Positions 1 through 7,485 of a DNA stretch of 10,869 nucleotides are shown here, one piece after another. This stretch comes from an uncultured Erysipelotrichaceae bacterium (GTDB lineage Bacteria; Bacillota_I; Bacilli_A; Erysipelotrichales; Erysipelotrichaceae), in contig CADBPK010000082.1 in NCBI GenBank assembly GCA_902796465.1, forward strand, positions 1 through 10,869. Direction: 5' to 3'. Below the pieces are notes generated by a model that had not been told where the DNA came from, did no database searches, and saw only the letters and a program-made list of their open reading frames with translations. Both the position numbers and the translations under genes were made by a program. Numbering within the stretch: the first letter of the stretch is position 1; each line of letters starts with the position of its first letter.

Positions 1-1
1 C

Positions 2-976
2 ACAACACTTGTGGTGTTCTTTTTTGGTGAAATGCTGCCGAAGAGCATTGCCAGAAAGTATTGTGACAGCATCAGTCTCAGCACAGCCGGCATTCTGTCT
101 CTGCTTATGACAGTACTGCGCCCGGTTTCTTTTCTTTTGACCGCGATCGGAAACGGGGCTGCACATTTTGTGAAAGGGGATCCGGATGTATCGGTAACGG
201 AAAATGAACTCTATGACATCATTGAAGATATGACGGAAGAAGGCACACTGGATGAAGAACAGGGTGACCTGATTTCGTCTGCCCTGCAGTTCCAGGATGT
301 GATCGCCGGCAGTATACTGACCAGCCGGGTCGATCTGATTGCGATCGATGTCAATACACCGCAGGATAAGATCCTGCAGATCATTCGTGAAGGCAATCAC
401 AGCAGACTTCCGGTCTATGAAAATACAATCGATCATATTATCGGTATTCTGCAGATCCGCAAATACATAAAATCCTATATCAAAAATGGTTCCATCGATG
501 ATATCCGTCCTCTGCTGGACAAGCCGTATTTTGTCTACCAGACTTCCAAGATCGATGATGTCCTGGCATCCATGTCACAGGCGAAACTGAACATGGCTGT
601 CGTTCTGGATAACTACGGCGGTACGCTCGGCATTATTACCGTAGAAGATATTCTGGAAGAGCTGGTCGGCGAGATCTGGGATGAGGATGATGACGCTGAA
701 GAGAACATCATCGTAATGCCGGACGGCAGTTACAGCGTCAACGCAAATGATCCGGTGCTGGATGTTCTGGATGAACTGAAGACCGATTACAGCGAAGATG
801 TAGAAGAAGAAATGGAAAACAAACTGATGAGTGAACTGGCACTGGAAGCTTTCCAGGAAATCCCGCATGAAGGGGATCACTTTCATTTCCTGGATCTTGA
901 TATCACAGTTCACCTGATGAAACAGAACCGGATCATCCGGCTGAAAGTGGAAAAAAAGGGAGGTGAAACCGAATGA
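2..976 (+). CDS. CNNM/CBS/CorC-HlyC transporter-family protein, 5' end outside window
   Basis: This is a membrane protein of the CNNM (DUF21) - CBS pair - CorC_HlyC family, whose members are linked to Mg2+/Co2+ export or homeostasis. The frame is open from base 2, and its first visible residues run straight into the CNNM signature FGEMLPKSIARK, so the N-terminus lies outside the window. Alignment by eye to the downstream paralogue suggests about 100 missing residues and a full length near 420. A GTG at 11 is only an internal codon. Numbered from that codon, the end of the membrane domain is at 20-50, CBS1 at about 102-160 (SRLPVYE at 131), CBS2 at about 171-225 (DNYGGTLGIITVEDILEELVGEI) and the C-terminal CorC_HlyC domain at about 238-315. 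The CBS pair probably binds adenine nucleotide (family knowledge). The stop overlaps the next start as ATGA, so the two are probably one operon. Confidence 0.9.
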   Translation, partial: TTLVVFFFGEMLPKSIARKYCDSISLSTAGILSLLMTVLRPVSFLLTAIGNGAAHFVKGDPDVSVTENELYDIIEDMTEEGTLDEEQGDLISSALQFQDVIAGSILTSRVDLIAIDVNTPQDKILQIIREGNHSRLPVYENTIDHIIGILQIRKYIKSYIKNGSIDDIRPLLDKPYFVYQTSKIDDVLASMSQAKLNMAVVLDNYGGTLGIITVEDILEELVGEIWDEDDDAEENIIVMPDGSYSVNANDPVLDVLDELKTDYSEDVEEEMENKLMSELALEAFQEIPHEGDHFHFLDLDITVHLMKQNRIIRLKVEKKGGETE

Positions 977-2256
977 GCCTGCCTGGTTATATTATCGCGA
1001 TCGCAGTATGCGTACTCTGCTCGGCATTTTTCTCCGCTGCGGAAATGGCTTTTTCCTCAGCGAACCAGATCCGTCTGGAAAATGCCGCGGAGGAAGGCAA
1101 TGCTTCCGCAGGAACTGCCCTGCATATCACCGAACATTATGATGACGCGCTTTCAACGATCCTGGTCGGGAATAACCTCGTGAATATCGCCGCATCCTCA
1201 CTTGGATCTGTTGCGGTGCTGCTCTTCTTCGGAGAAGGGTATACCTGGCTTTCAACGCTTCTTGTGACCGTTGCCGTGATCATTTTCGGGGAAACGATCC
1301 CCAAGATCAGCGCAAAGAAAAGTGCAAACCGTCTGTCACTTGTTTTCTCCCGTCCGCTGCGGTTTCTGATGTATCTGTTCTATCCGGTCACCTGGATCGT
1401 AGTCAAACTCGTTAATCTGATTACGAAAAACATGAAAGGGGAAGACGAAACAGATTCTTCGGCAGCTGTGGAAGAACTTCATACGATCATCGAAACAGCG
1501 GAAAGCGAAGATGTTCTGGATGAGGATTCCTCCGAACTGGTCAATGCCGCGATCGATTTTGCGGATATCTCTGTTTCCGAAGTGATGACTGCAAGAGTAG
1601 ATCTGCTTGCCATCGATATCGATGATGACTGGGATGAGATCCTGAATACTGTGATTTCCTCAACGTATTCCCGTATTCCCGTTTATGAGGACAGCATCGA
1701 TAACGTCATCGGGATCCTGTCGCTGAATCATTTCCTGAAACAGGTCATTGACACCAATCCTTTTGATATCAGGGAAATCCTGATGCAGCCATGCTATGTA
1801 TATAAGACGATGAAACTGCCTGCAGTTCTTTCCACGCTCCGTGATTCCCAGCAGCATCTTGCCATTATCACGGATGAATACGGGGGAACACTTGGTGTTG
1901 TGACCCTTGAGGATGTCATGGAACAGCTGGTCGGTGAGATCTGGGATGAAACGGATGTCATCGAAAACGACCTGACCGAAATCGATGAAGACACATTCAT
2001 CATCGATGGTGATACGCCGATATCCACTTTCCTGGATCTGATGGAATGGGATGAAGACTTCTTCGATTTCGAAAGTGAAACCATCGGCGGTTGGTGCATT
2101 GAAATGATGGACGAATTCCCGGAGGAAGGCTCTTCCTTCCGCTATGACAATGCGGAAGTGACCGTTCTGGAGTCTGATGAAAGAAGGGTTATGAAAGTAA
2201 AGGTGCGCCGGATCAAGGAAGAAAAAGAAGAAAAGGAAAGACGCATCCATCTGTAA
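973..2256 (+). CDS. CNNM/CBS/CorC-HlyC transporter-family protein, second paralogue
   Basis: This is a complete 427-residue protein of the same family as the gene before it, likely a divalent-cation (Mg2+/Co2+) transporter or its regulator in the cytoplasmic membrane. The CNNM domain covers about 1-155, with SAFFSAAEMAFSS (17-29), GNNLVN (66-71) and FGETIPK (105-111) and three to four hydrophobic segments. An acidic linker follows. CBS1 lies at about 204-262 (YSRIPVYEDSIDNVIGIL), CBS2 at about 270-327 (DEYGGTLGVVTLEDVMEQLVGEIWDE) and the CorC_HlyC domain at about 342-412. It ends in a highly charged Lys/Glu/Arg tail (413-425). The start is well supported: GGGAGGTGA at 958-966 sits six bases before the ATG, inside the end of the upstream gene. 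The ATGA overlap suggests translational coupling. Ion specificity cannot be read from sequence; older annotations call the family hemolysin-like. Confidence 0.92.
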   Translation: MSLPGYIIAIAVCVLCSAFFSAAEMAFSSANQIRLENAAEEGNASAGTALHITEHYDDALSTILVGNNLVNIAASSLGSVAVLLFFGEGYTWLSTLLVTVAVIIFGETIPKISAKKSANRLSLVFSRPLRFLMYLFYPVTWIVVKLVNLITKNMKGEDETDSSAAVEELHTIIETAESEDVLDEDSSELVNAAIDFADISVSEVMTARVDLLAIDIDDDWDEILNTVISSTYSRIPVYEDSIDNVIGILSLNHFLKQVIDTNPFDIREILMQPCYVYKTMKLPAVLSTLRDSQQHLAIITDEYGGTLGVVTLEDVMEQLVGEIWDETDVIENDLTEIDEDTFIIDGDTPISTFLDLMEWDEDFFDFESETIGGWCIEMMDEFPEEGSSFRYDNAEVTVLESDERRVMKVKVRRIKEEKEEKERRIHL

Positions 2257-2272
2257 AATGCGGAAATTTAAA

Positions 2273-2298
2273 AACAGGCACGTGCACGCGTGCCTGTT
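2273..2298. terminator. Bidirectional rho-independent terminator
   Basis: A perfect 10-bp stem, AACAGGCACG with CGTGCCTGTT, encloses a 6-base loop. On the plus strand it is followed by the A/T-rich ATATTTAT. On the minus strand it is followed by TTTTAAATTT, a better T-tract. It lies between the convergent transporter gene (ending 2256) and the membrane protein gene (ending 2320), so it probably serves both. Confidence 0.85.
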
Positions 2299-2319
2299 AT
2301 ATTTATGACTTCAGAATGA

Positions 2320-3198
2320 TCAGGAAAGATCTTCTTCCACTGCATCAATACGGTTCCCGTCTTTATCCAGCCCATGTGCCAGAACCCTGCCGCCGTGTAT
2401 GATCATGTACAGAGACATGGTGATCATGATTGCGAAAATGATACAACCTGTGACAATATTCATTTTGTGAATATCGTCAGCGTATTGGGAGATCCTCGGC
2501 AGGAATGCAGTCTGCAGAGAAAGGATACCGAGCAGGGCGGCGCTGATCGAGATCATCTGGTTTCCGGATAAAAGGGGAGACCGGTATTTTTTATATCTGC
2601 GGTAGCCCTTTACAGCGGTTACGATCAGATACATGGAGAAAGCCGCTGAGATGTATATGGAATTACCGGGATAACTGACTACATAGTTGGACTGTACCGC
2701 CATCATGGACATCAGGAAAAGGCAGATCATCATAATCAGCATCATATATCCCGCTGCCATATACCGCTTGTACTGTGAGATCAGCGACTGGATCTCAAAG
2801 CAGAATTCACGCAGAAGGATGAATCTTGCGATCGTAAGGGAAATGTAGAAAAATGCCACAAAGGAAAACCAGCTGGAATGATTCTTGTAGGCAACATAGA
2901 AATAGTAAACCGAGAAGCAGAGATTCAGTTCCATGGATAAAGCCAGGGACAGAGACTTTTTCTGGATCAGTTCAAATACTTCCAGCTCATCCTGGAACTG
3001 CTTGGAACGGAAAAACAGGTTGACCCAGTACATGACCAGAATGATCACATAAAGGGTGAACAGTTCCAGCGGAATCAGAAGAAAATAAGACTGGATCTGG
3101 AAAAAAGATACGCCTGTCCATGCCGTTATGACAAAAACGCACATGAGGAAAATTCCTATAAAAGGAATATCAAGATATTTTACGATCGTTTCAAACAT
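2320..3198 (-). CDS. Polytopic membrane protein of unknown function
   Basis: This is a 292-residue hydrophobic protein I cannot assign to a named family. About eight membrane segments can be seen, near residues 12-32, 37-62, 86-104, 107-128, 146-168, 178-198, 214-233 and 247-269. Between helices 2 and 3 is a polar cytoplasmic-looking loop (63-82, SKQFQDELEVFELIQKK). Before helix 7 is a basic stretch (GYRRYKKYRSPLL), which suggests a cytoplasmic loop. The tail is polar and acidic (DKDGNRIDAVEEDLS). No transporter, kinase or protease motif is visible. The reading frame stays open far upstream (to 3669), but that part lies antisense to two plus-strand genes. I chose the ATG at 3198 because AGGAAGAAG precedes it at good spacing and the hydrophobic protein starts there. 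It appears monocistronic, sharing a terminator with the transporter pair. Similar 8-helix proteins seem widespread in Clostridia (from memory, unverified). Confidence 0.8.
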   Translation of the reverse strand: MFETIVKYLDIPFIGIFLMCVFVITAWTGVSFFQIQSYFLLIPLELFTLYVIILVMYWVNLFFRSKQFQDELEVFELIQKKSLSLALSMELNLCFSVYYFYVAYKNHSSWFSFVAFFYISLTIARFILLREFCFEIQSLISQYKRYMAAGYMMLIMMICLFLMSMMAVQSNYVVSYPGNSIYISAAFSMYLIVTAVKGYRRYKKYRSPLLSGNQMISISAALLGILSLQTAFLPRISQYADDIHKMNIVTGCIIFAIMITMSLYMIIHGGRVLAHGLDKDGNRIDAVEEDLS

Positions 3199-3217
3199 AA
3201 AACTTCTTCCTGATTCT

Positions 3218-3223
3218 ATTGTA
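3218..3223 (-). promoter_or_regulatory. Possible -10 element for the membrane protein gene
   Basis: Read on the minus strand this is TACAAT, about 20 bases before the ATG at 3198. No good -35 is seen at 16-18 bases (TTGCGG is the nearest match), and the leader would be very short. The surrounding 3199-3372 gap is an A/T-rich divergent intergenic region with no gene that I can support. Confidence 0.3.
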
Positions 3224-3332
3224 GATGAAATGGAATTCCTGCCGCAATAGATTTTGTTTATAAAATGCCGGAACAGAAAATGAGAAATCTGTGAAATTTG
3301 AATGCAGAGGGAAAGAAACCGGCCGGGTACAG

Positions 3333-3338
3333 TATAAT
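3333..3338 (+). promoter_or_regulatory. Perfect -10 box (TATAAT) upstream of the zinc-ribbon operon
   Basis: A consensus TATAAT lies 34 bases before the ATG at 3373. The -35 position (around 3310-3316) is purine-rich and does not resemble TTGACA, so the promoter may be weak or activator-dependent. Transcription would start around 3345, just where a small hairpin begins. Confidence 0.5.
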
Positions 3339-3344
3339 AGTAAG

Positions 3345-3357
3345 GAAGCTTTGCTTC
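3345..3357 (+). other. Small hairpin at the predicted 5' end of the zinc-ribbon operon mRNA
   Basis: GAAGC-TTT-GCTTC forms a perfect 5-bp stem with a 3-base loop. It sits 15 bases before the start codon and just before the Shine-Dalgarno AGAAGGA (3362-3368). It could stabilise the transcript end or tune ribosome access. It is short enough to arise by chance. Confidence 0.35.
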
Positions 3358-3372
3358 TGAAAGAAGGATAAA

Positions 3373-3615
3373 ATGACTGACAATTATCAGGTGAAAAATA
3401 AAGGAATCAGACTGGGAAAAAACCAGTCTGCACTGGAAGCGCTGCAGAATGCGCTGCCGCACTGGATCCATGAGAAGATCGAAGATCCCACATCCGTAAC
3501 AGGATTTATGTATGCCCGGCAGTGTACCTGTTCTGCATGCGGCTATAAAGCCAGCTTTGAGAAAGAATTCTGTCCGCACTGCCGTGCAAAGATGAAAAGG
3601 CTGAGAGGCCTTTAG
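3373..3615 (+). CDS. Small zinc-ribbon protein (80 aa)
   Basis: This 80-residue protein has a probably helical N-terminal half (ALEALQNALPHWIHEKI, 20-36) and a C-terminal zinc ribbon. The two knuckles are C53-S-A-C56 and C67-P-H-C70, with an extra Cys at 51. A basic tail follows (RAKMKRLRGL). Four cysteines in paired CxxC spacing predict one structural Zn2+; the basic tail would suit nucleic-acid or protein contact, but no function is known to me. AGAAGGA at 3362-3368 supports the ATG. The metallo-hydrolase gene starts 20 bases after its stop, so it is likely the first gene of a three-gene operon. It reads in the local codon style (many CTG, CCG and ATC), which argues for a real gene rather than a chance frame. 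Confidence 0.75.
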   Translation: MTDNYQVKNKGIRLGKNQSALEALQNALPHWIHEKIEDPTSVTGFMYARQCTCSACGYKASFEKEFCPHCRAKMKRLRGL

Positions 3616-3635
3616 CGGGCAGAGGGGATACGGCA

Positions 3636-4508
3636 ATGAAAGTGGTTTTGCTGGGTACCGGAACTCCAAATGCCGAACCGTGGGCGAACGGTGCGGGATA
3701 TGGTGTGATCGTGAACGGAAAACTGTATGTGGTCGATGCCGGGCCGGGCATTGTCAGGGCCTGCACCGGACTGTTTTACCGGGGTGTTGAAGAGACCCGT
3801 CCGCAGAATCTCCGTTTGGTTTTTCTGACGCATCTTCATTCGGATCATACACTTGGTCTTCCGGATCTGCTTCTGACACCGTGGGTTCTGGAAAGGAAAC
3901 CGCCGGTAACCGTATATGGACCGGAAGGGACTGACTCCATGGTCCGTCATATTCTTGCGGCATATGAAAGCGACACAGGTTTCCGTTCCGGCGGGCCTGA
4001 ACCGACCAGTCCGGACGGACTTGATATCCATGTCCGTAAAGTTGCCGAAGGCACAGTTTTTCAGGACGAAGATGTCAAAGTCAGCGCTTTCCGGACAGAA
4101 CACGGGACTCTGGAAAGCTTTGGATATGTATTTGAAGCAGAAGGGAAAAAAGTTGTTTTTTCCGGTGATACATGTCCTCTGGATAAAATGAAGATCATTG
4201 CGGAGAATGCCGATCTGCTGATCCATGAAGCCGAATATACTGCCGGACTGCAGGAAAGAACACCGGAATGGCAGAATTATCACAGAAAGACACATACCAT
4301 GTCCGTGGACCTTGCGGATATCATCGAAACCGCAAGACCGAAGAAAACAGTAACCACGCACCGGATCCTTCATCTTTCCTATTTCGAAGACAAGCCGGTG
4401 GATATGGCTGAGATACACAGAAGGGAAGAACTGCTTCTGGATGAGATACGCGGCAGGACGGATTGTGAAGTGGTCAATGGCCATGATCTTGATGTTTTCG
4501 AGATCTGA
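3636..4508 (+). CDS. Metallo-beta-lactamase-fold hydrolase, ribonuclease Z-like
   Basis: This 290-residue cytosolic metallohydrolase starts with the RNase Z-like strand MKVVLLGTGTPNAEP and has an almost complete dinuclear zinc site: H66-L-H68-S-D70-H71 (THLHSDHT), H156 (RTEHG, before SFGYVFE), D178 (FSGDTCP) and a late His in THRILHLSYF (H242 or H246). HEAEY at 197-201 matches the HEATF-type motif of the RNase Z branch. It could be a tRNA 3'-processing enzyme. However, I see no clear flexible-arm exosite, and the C-terminal motif differs from the usual HFSxRY, so a phosphodiesterase or arylsulfatase-like relative is equally possible. AGAGGGG at 3621-3627 lies eight bases before the ATG. It is followed after 32 bases by the FAD oxidoreductase gene. 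Confidence 0.85.
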   Translation: MKVVLLGTGTPNAEPWANGAGYGVIVNGKLYVVDAGPGIVRACTGLFYRGVEETRPQNLRLVFLTHLHSDHTLGLPDLLLTPWVLERKPPVTVYGPEGTDSMVRHILAAYESDTGFRSGGPEPTSPDGLDIHVRKVAEGTVFQDEDVKVSAFRTEHGTLESFGYVFEAEGKKVVFSGDTCPLDKMKIIAENADLLIHEAEYTAGLQERTPEWQNYHRKTHTMSVDLADIIETARPKKTVTTHRILHLSYFEDKPVDMAEIHRREELLLDEIRGRTDCEVVNGHDLDVFEI

Positions 4509-4540
4509 ACGGCTGTCTGTTAAAAGAAAGGAAGATCTCC

Positions 4541-6091
4541 ATGCTGAAAGTAACACAGATCAAATGCAGACCGGGAAATCCGCTTTCCCGTGAAGATATT
4601 GCCGGAAAGCTGCGGTGTCTGCCTTCCGACATCCTTTCATTTGAAGCGGACAGGGAATCGATCGATGCAAGAAAAGAAGAGCTTTATTTTGTATACAGCG
4701 TTTACGCCTCTGTCAAAAATGAAGAAAAGTATCTGCGTCTGAAAGATGTTGTTCAGGAAGAAAAACCGGTCTATAACGTTCCGGTCATGATGAAAAAAAA
4801 CCGGCGCCCGCTGGTTGTCGGATTCGGTCCTGCCGGGATGTTTGCCGGACTGATTCTCGCGGAAGCAGGATGCAGGCCTGTAATTATTGAGCGGGGCAGA
4901 CAGGCGGAAGACAGGGCCGGGGATGTACAGCGTTTTTTTGAACAGGGTATTCTGGATTCCGAAAGCAATGTGCAGTACGGCGAAGGAGGCGCGGGGACTT
5001 TTTCCGACGGCAAACTGACGACGAGGATCAAGAATTACAGGATCCGGAAGGTTCTGGCGGAACTGGTGGAAGCCGGTGCGGATCCTGCCATCATGTATCA
5101 GGCAATGCCGCATCTCGGTACGGACCGTCTGCATGAGATCGTCCGCAATATACGGAATAAGATCATCCGTCTCGGCGGTGAGGTACATTTTCAGACCCGG
5201 ATGGAGAATCTGGTCATCAAAGACCGGAAAGTATGCGGCGTTAATACAAACCGGGGTATATTTGACGCTTCGGAAGTGATCCTGTGCCTCGGCCACAGTG
5301 CTTCGGAAACATATCGTAGTCTTCTCGAACAGGGATTTGAGATCCTGCCGAAGGATTTTGCGGCTGGGGTGCGTGTCGAACATCCGCAGGAGATGATCAA
5401 CCGGAATCAGTACGGGAGATTTGCGGATCATCCTTCGCTCGGACCGGCAAGTTACCGGCTGAGTTTCCGCTCATCTGCCGGCAGGGGTGTTTACAGTTTC
5501 TGCATGTGTCCGGGCGGAACCGTGATACCCGCTTCAACTGAAGAAGGACTTCTTGTCGTAAACGGTATGAGTGAATCATCCAGAAACGGTCTGAATGCCA
5601 ACAGCGCACTTCTTGTACAGATCCCGCAGAGTGATTTTTACAGGAACAGTCCGCTTGACGGATTTGCATTTCAGAAAGATCTGGAAAAGAGAGCTTTCCA
5701 TACAGGATATAAGGCGCCGGCACAGAATATATCCGATTATACGGAAGGCAGAAAGACGGCGGAGTGGAACATCATTTCCAGCTATCCGCGCGGTGTGATC
5801 AGTACGGATATGCGTGAACTGTTTTCCGATGCAGTAAACCTCTCACTGCGGGAAGCGGTCATCCGTTTTGATCGCCAGATACCCGGATTCCTGAACCGCG
5901 GTATCATGATCGGGGTGGAATCCCGGTCCAGTTCCCCGATCCGGATGATCCGGTCAGAAGAAGGGATGAGCAGTTTCTGCACTGGGGTATTCCCGTGCGG
6001 TGAAGGCGCAGGCTATGCCGGCGGCATTGTATCCAGTGCGGTCGACGGCATTAAGCAGGCAGAAAATGTCATCCGGTTTATTAACGGTTAA
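4541..6091 (+). CDS. FAD-dependent oxidoreductase, COG2509 type
   Basis: This 516-residue flavoprotein belongs to the uncharacterised FAD-dependent dehydrogenase group often labelled COG2509. An N-terminal domain of about 85 residues precedes a Rossmann dinucleotide site, PLVVGFGPAGMFAGLILAEAG (90-110), with the acidic ribose-binding end IIERG (115-119). Family blocks follow: VQYGEGGAGTFSDGKLTTR (144-162), LGHSA (250-254), YSFCMCPGG (318-326, Cys321 and Cys323), NGMS (341-344), and near the C-terminus FPCGEGAGYAGGI (484-496), which closes the FAD site. The substrate is unknown. The paired Cys in CMCPGG are a family trait and could be redox-active or purely structural. AAAGGAAG precedes the ATG at a normal distance. 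It is probably the last gene of the zinc-ribbon/MBL operon and is followed directly by a strong terminator. Confidence 0.88.
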   Translation: MLKVTQIKCRPGNPLSREDIAGKLRCLPSDILSFEADRESIDARKEELYFVYSVYASVKNEEKYLRLKDVVQEEKPVYNVPVMMKKNRRPLVVGFGPAGMFAGLILAEAGCRPVIIERGRQAEDRAGDVQRFFEQGILDSESNVQYGEGGAGTFSDGKLTTRIKNYRIRKVLAELVEAGADPAIMYQAMPHLGTDRLHEIVRNIRNKIIRLGGEVHFQTRMENLVIKDRKVCGVNTNRGIFDASEVILCLGHSASETYRSLLEQGFEILPKDFAAGVRVEHPQEMINRNQYGRFADHPSLGPASYRLSFRSSAGRGVYSFCMCPGGTVIPASTEEGLLVVNGMSESSRNGLNANSALLVQIPQSDFYRNSPLDGFAFQKDLEKRAFHTGYKAPAQNISDYTEGRKTAEWNIISSYPRGVISTDMRELFSDAVNLSLREAVIRFDRQIPGFLNRGIMIGVESRSSSPIRMIRSEEGMSSFCTGVFPCGEGAGYAGGIVSSAVDGIKQAENVIRFING

Positions 6092-6093
6092 TC

Positions 6094-6115
6094 CCGGCAT
6101 ATACTGCCGGTTTTT
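6094..6115 (+). terminator. Rho-independent terminator after the FAD oxidoreductase
   Basis: A CCGGCA/TGCCGG stem with loop TATAC is followed by TTTTT (6111-6115), two bases past the TAA stop. This is a compact, classical terminator for the plus-strand operon. Confidence 0.9.
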
Positions 6116-6123
6116 CATTTTAA

Positions 6124-6159
6124 AACCCCGTTTCTGCACAAACAGGCTGATACGGGGTT
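6124..6159 (-). terminator. Rho-independent terminator for the minus-strand operon
   Basis: Outer arms AACCCCGT (6124-6131) and ACGGGGTT (6152-6159) form an 8-bp stem over a 20-base loop that can form an inner CTG/CAG stem. Read on the minus strand it starts six bases after the rRNA methyltransferase stop and ends in GGGGTTTTA, a short T-run. It sits back to back with the plus-strand terminator. Confidence 0.8.
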
Positions 6160-6165
6160 ATTGAA

Positions 6166-7485
6166 CTATTGTTTTGATCCGGGCAGCGACAGGACCGCGA
6201 TGGATTCAATATGCGGCGTCTGCGGAAACATATCAAACGGAATGACCGTCCGCAGAAGATATTTCTGTTTCAGTACTTTCAGGTTTTTGGCAAGCGTAGC
6301 CGGATTGCAGGATATGTATATTATTTTTTTGATGTCTGTTTTCATGATAGCTTCAAGCATACGGTCATCCATACCGCTCCTGGGAGGGTCTGCGATCAAT
6401 GTGTCCACCTGCTGTGTCCGTGCAGTCTTCAGAAGCCCGTCGGCTGCGTCCATGCACATGAAGCGGACATTATCAATTCCGTTTTCCCGGGCATTCATTT
6501 CAGCGTTGCGGACAGCAGAAGGGATATTTTCGATTCCGATGACCGTTTCTGCCTTTGCGTGCGCCATCAGTGACATGGCACCGATGCCGCAGTAAGCTTC
6601 AACGATAATATTGCAGGGATCGATTTTGGATACCGCTGTCTCATAGAGCTTCTGTGCCTGCGGTTCATTGAGCTGATAGAATGATTCCGGTGAAAGGAAC
6701 AGCCGCAGATCTCCGGATTTTGTCGTGAGATATTCTTCACCGGCAAGCAGTACCGGGTCACTTCCGAAAATGCCGGCTGACTGCTTTATGGTATTTTTGC
6801 TCTGATACAGGGAAATGACCGGTTCGACACTGATCAGATCATTGATCAGACTTTCAGACAACCTGTCTCTGCCGGTGATGAGAGTGCATTGGATTTTTCC
6901 GTCCAGGATACGCATGACCAGGTAGCGGATACCTTGTTTCCGCCGGCCGTCATAAGCACGCATATGATGCGTATTCAGAACATCCAGGACATCATGCTTT
7001 GTCTTCTCCAATAACGGATCATGGATCTCACAGTGCCGGATATTGATAAAAGCATTGCTGTCAGGAAGATACATTCCCGTAATGAGTTTTCCGTCCTTTT
7101 CCCTGACCGGAAGCTTAAACTGGTTTCTGTAGCCTGTACGCAGCTCACTGCCGCGGATGTTCCGGACCAGATCCCGTTTGACATTTCCGTACTTATATAA
7201 CGCCTCTTCCAGAAGTTCTTTTTTGTATTTCAGCTGTGCATCATATGAAAGGATCATCATCGGGCAGGAACGGCACCGTTTCTGGTTTTTGCATACAGGG
7301 ACTGTTCTTTCAGATGATCTCTGCAGAAGTTTTTCGCACCGTGCCTTCCTGTAGCTGCCGTGATCCAGAATGATTTCAACCTCGGCTTTTTCGCCCGGAA
7401 GGACACCGTCACAGAAGACAGGTATGCGTTTGTCATAGCCTATGCCTTCCCCGTTAATTCCTAATTTTTTAAATAGTATTTCCAT
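6166..7485 (-). CDS. rlmD: 23S rRNA (uracil-C5)-methyltransferase, RlmD/RlmCD-like
   Basis: This 439-residue enzyme of the RumA/TrmA family methylates C5 of a uridine in 23S rRNA (U1939 by family; Gram-positive RlmCD also takes U747). An N-terminal TRAM-like domain lies at about 1-55. C65, C71, C74 and C152 match the spacing of the 4Fe-4S cysteines of RumA. The SAM-binding motif is VEAYCGIGAMSL (295-306), then IADPPRSG (364-371), the nucleophile Cys393 in YISCNPATLAKNL and the general base Glu427 in FPQTPHIE. All catalytic parts are present. I start it at the ATG at 7485, twelve codons after the longest possible start, because TAGGTG sits five bases before it and MEILFKKLGINGEGIGY matches the expected TRAM opening. 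It is the last gene of the acyltransferase operon, seven bases after the DHHW gene. Whether the substrate is U747, U1939 or both cannot be decided here. Confidence 0.93.
   Translation of the reverse strand: MEILFKKLGINGEGIGYDKRIPVFCDGVLPGEKAEVEIILDHGSYRKARCEKLLQRSSERTVPVCKNQKRCRSCPMMILSYDAQLKYKKELLEEALYKYGNVKRDLVRNIRGSELRTGYRNQFKLPVREKDGKLITGMYLPDSNAFINIRHCEIHDPLLEKTKHDVLDVLNTHHMRAYDGRRKQGIRYLVMRILDGKIQCTLITGRDRLSESLINDLISVEPVISLYQSKNTIKQSAGIFGSDPVLLAGEEYLTTKSGDLRLFLSPESFYQLNEPQAQKLYETAVSKIDPCNIIVEAYCGIGAMSLMAHAKAETVIGIENIPSAVRNAEMNARENGIDNVRFMCMDAADGLLKTARTQQVDTLIADPPRSGMDDRMLEAIMKTDIKKIIYISCNPATLAKNLKVLKQKYLLRTVIPFDMFPQTPHIESIAVLSLPGSKQ

Noticed and set aside
11..13. GTG at 11 as the true start of the first transporter
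   Set aside because: It falls inside the CNNM membrane domain just before FGEMLPK; about 100 upstream residues seen in the paralogue would be missing.
1660..2250. A 196-codon minus-strand open frame opposite the second transporter
   Set aside because: It is a mirror of codon bias in the CBS and CorC_HlyC regions; no ribosome site, and the Phe-run start comes from a Lys/Glu-rich tail.
2273..2298. The GC-rich palindrome as an operator or site-specific recombination site
   Set aside because: Position between two convergent stops, stem strength and T-rich flanks on both sides are explained by a bidirectional terminator.
3199..3669. A 157-codon N-terminal extension of the membrane protein
   Set aside because: It runs antisense through the zinc-ribbon gene and into the hydrolase gene, has low-complexity Cys/Pro/Ser content, and a good ribosome site with ATG exists at 3198.
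3612..4556. A 314-codon minus-strand open frame
   Set aside because: It is fully antisense to the metallo-hydrolase gene with its intact catalytic motifs, and its translation is rich in Cys, Arg and Phe without domain features.
4637..5431. A 264-codon minus-strand open frame
   Set aside because: It is antisense to the FAD oxidoreductase, whose cofactor motifs are continuous through this stretch.
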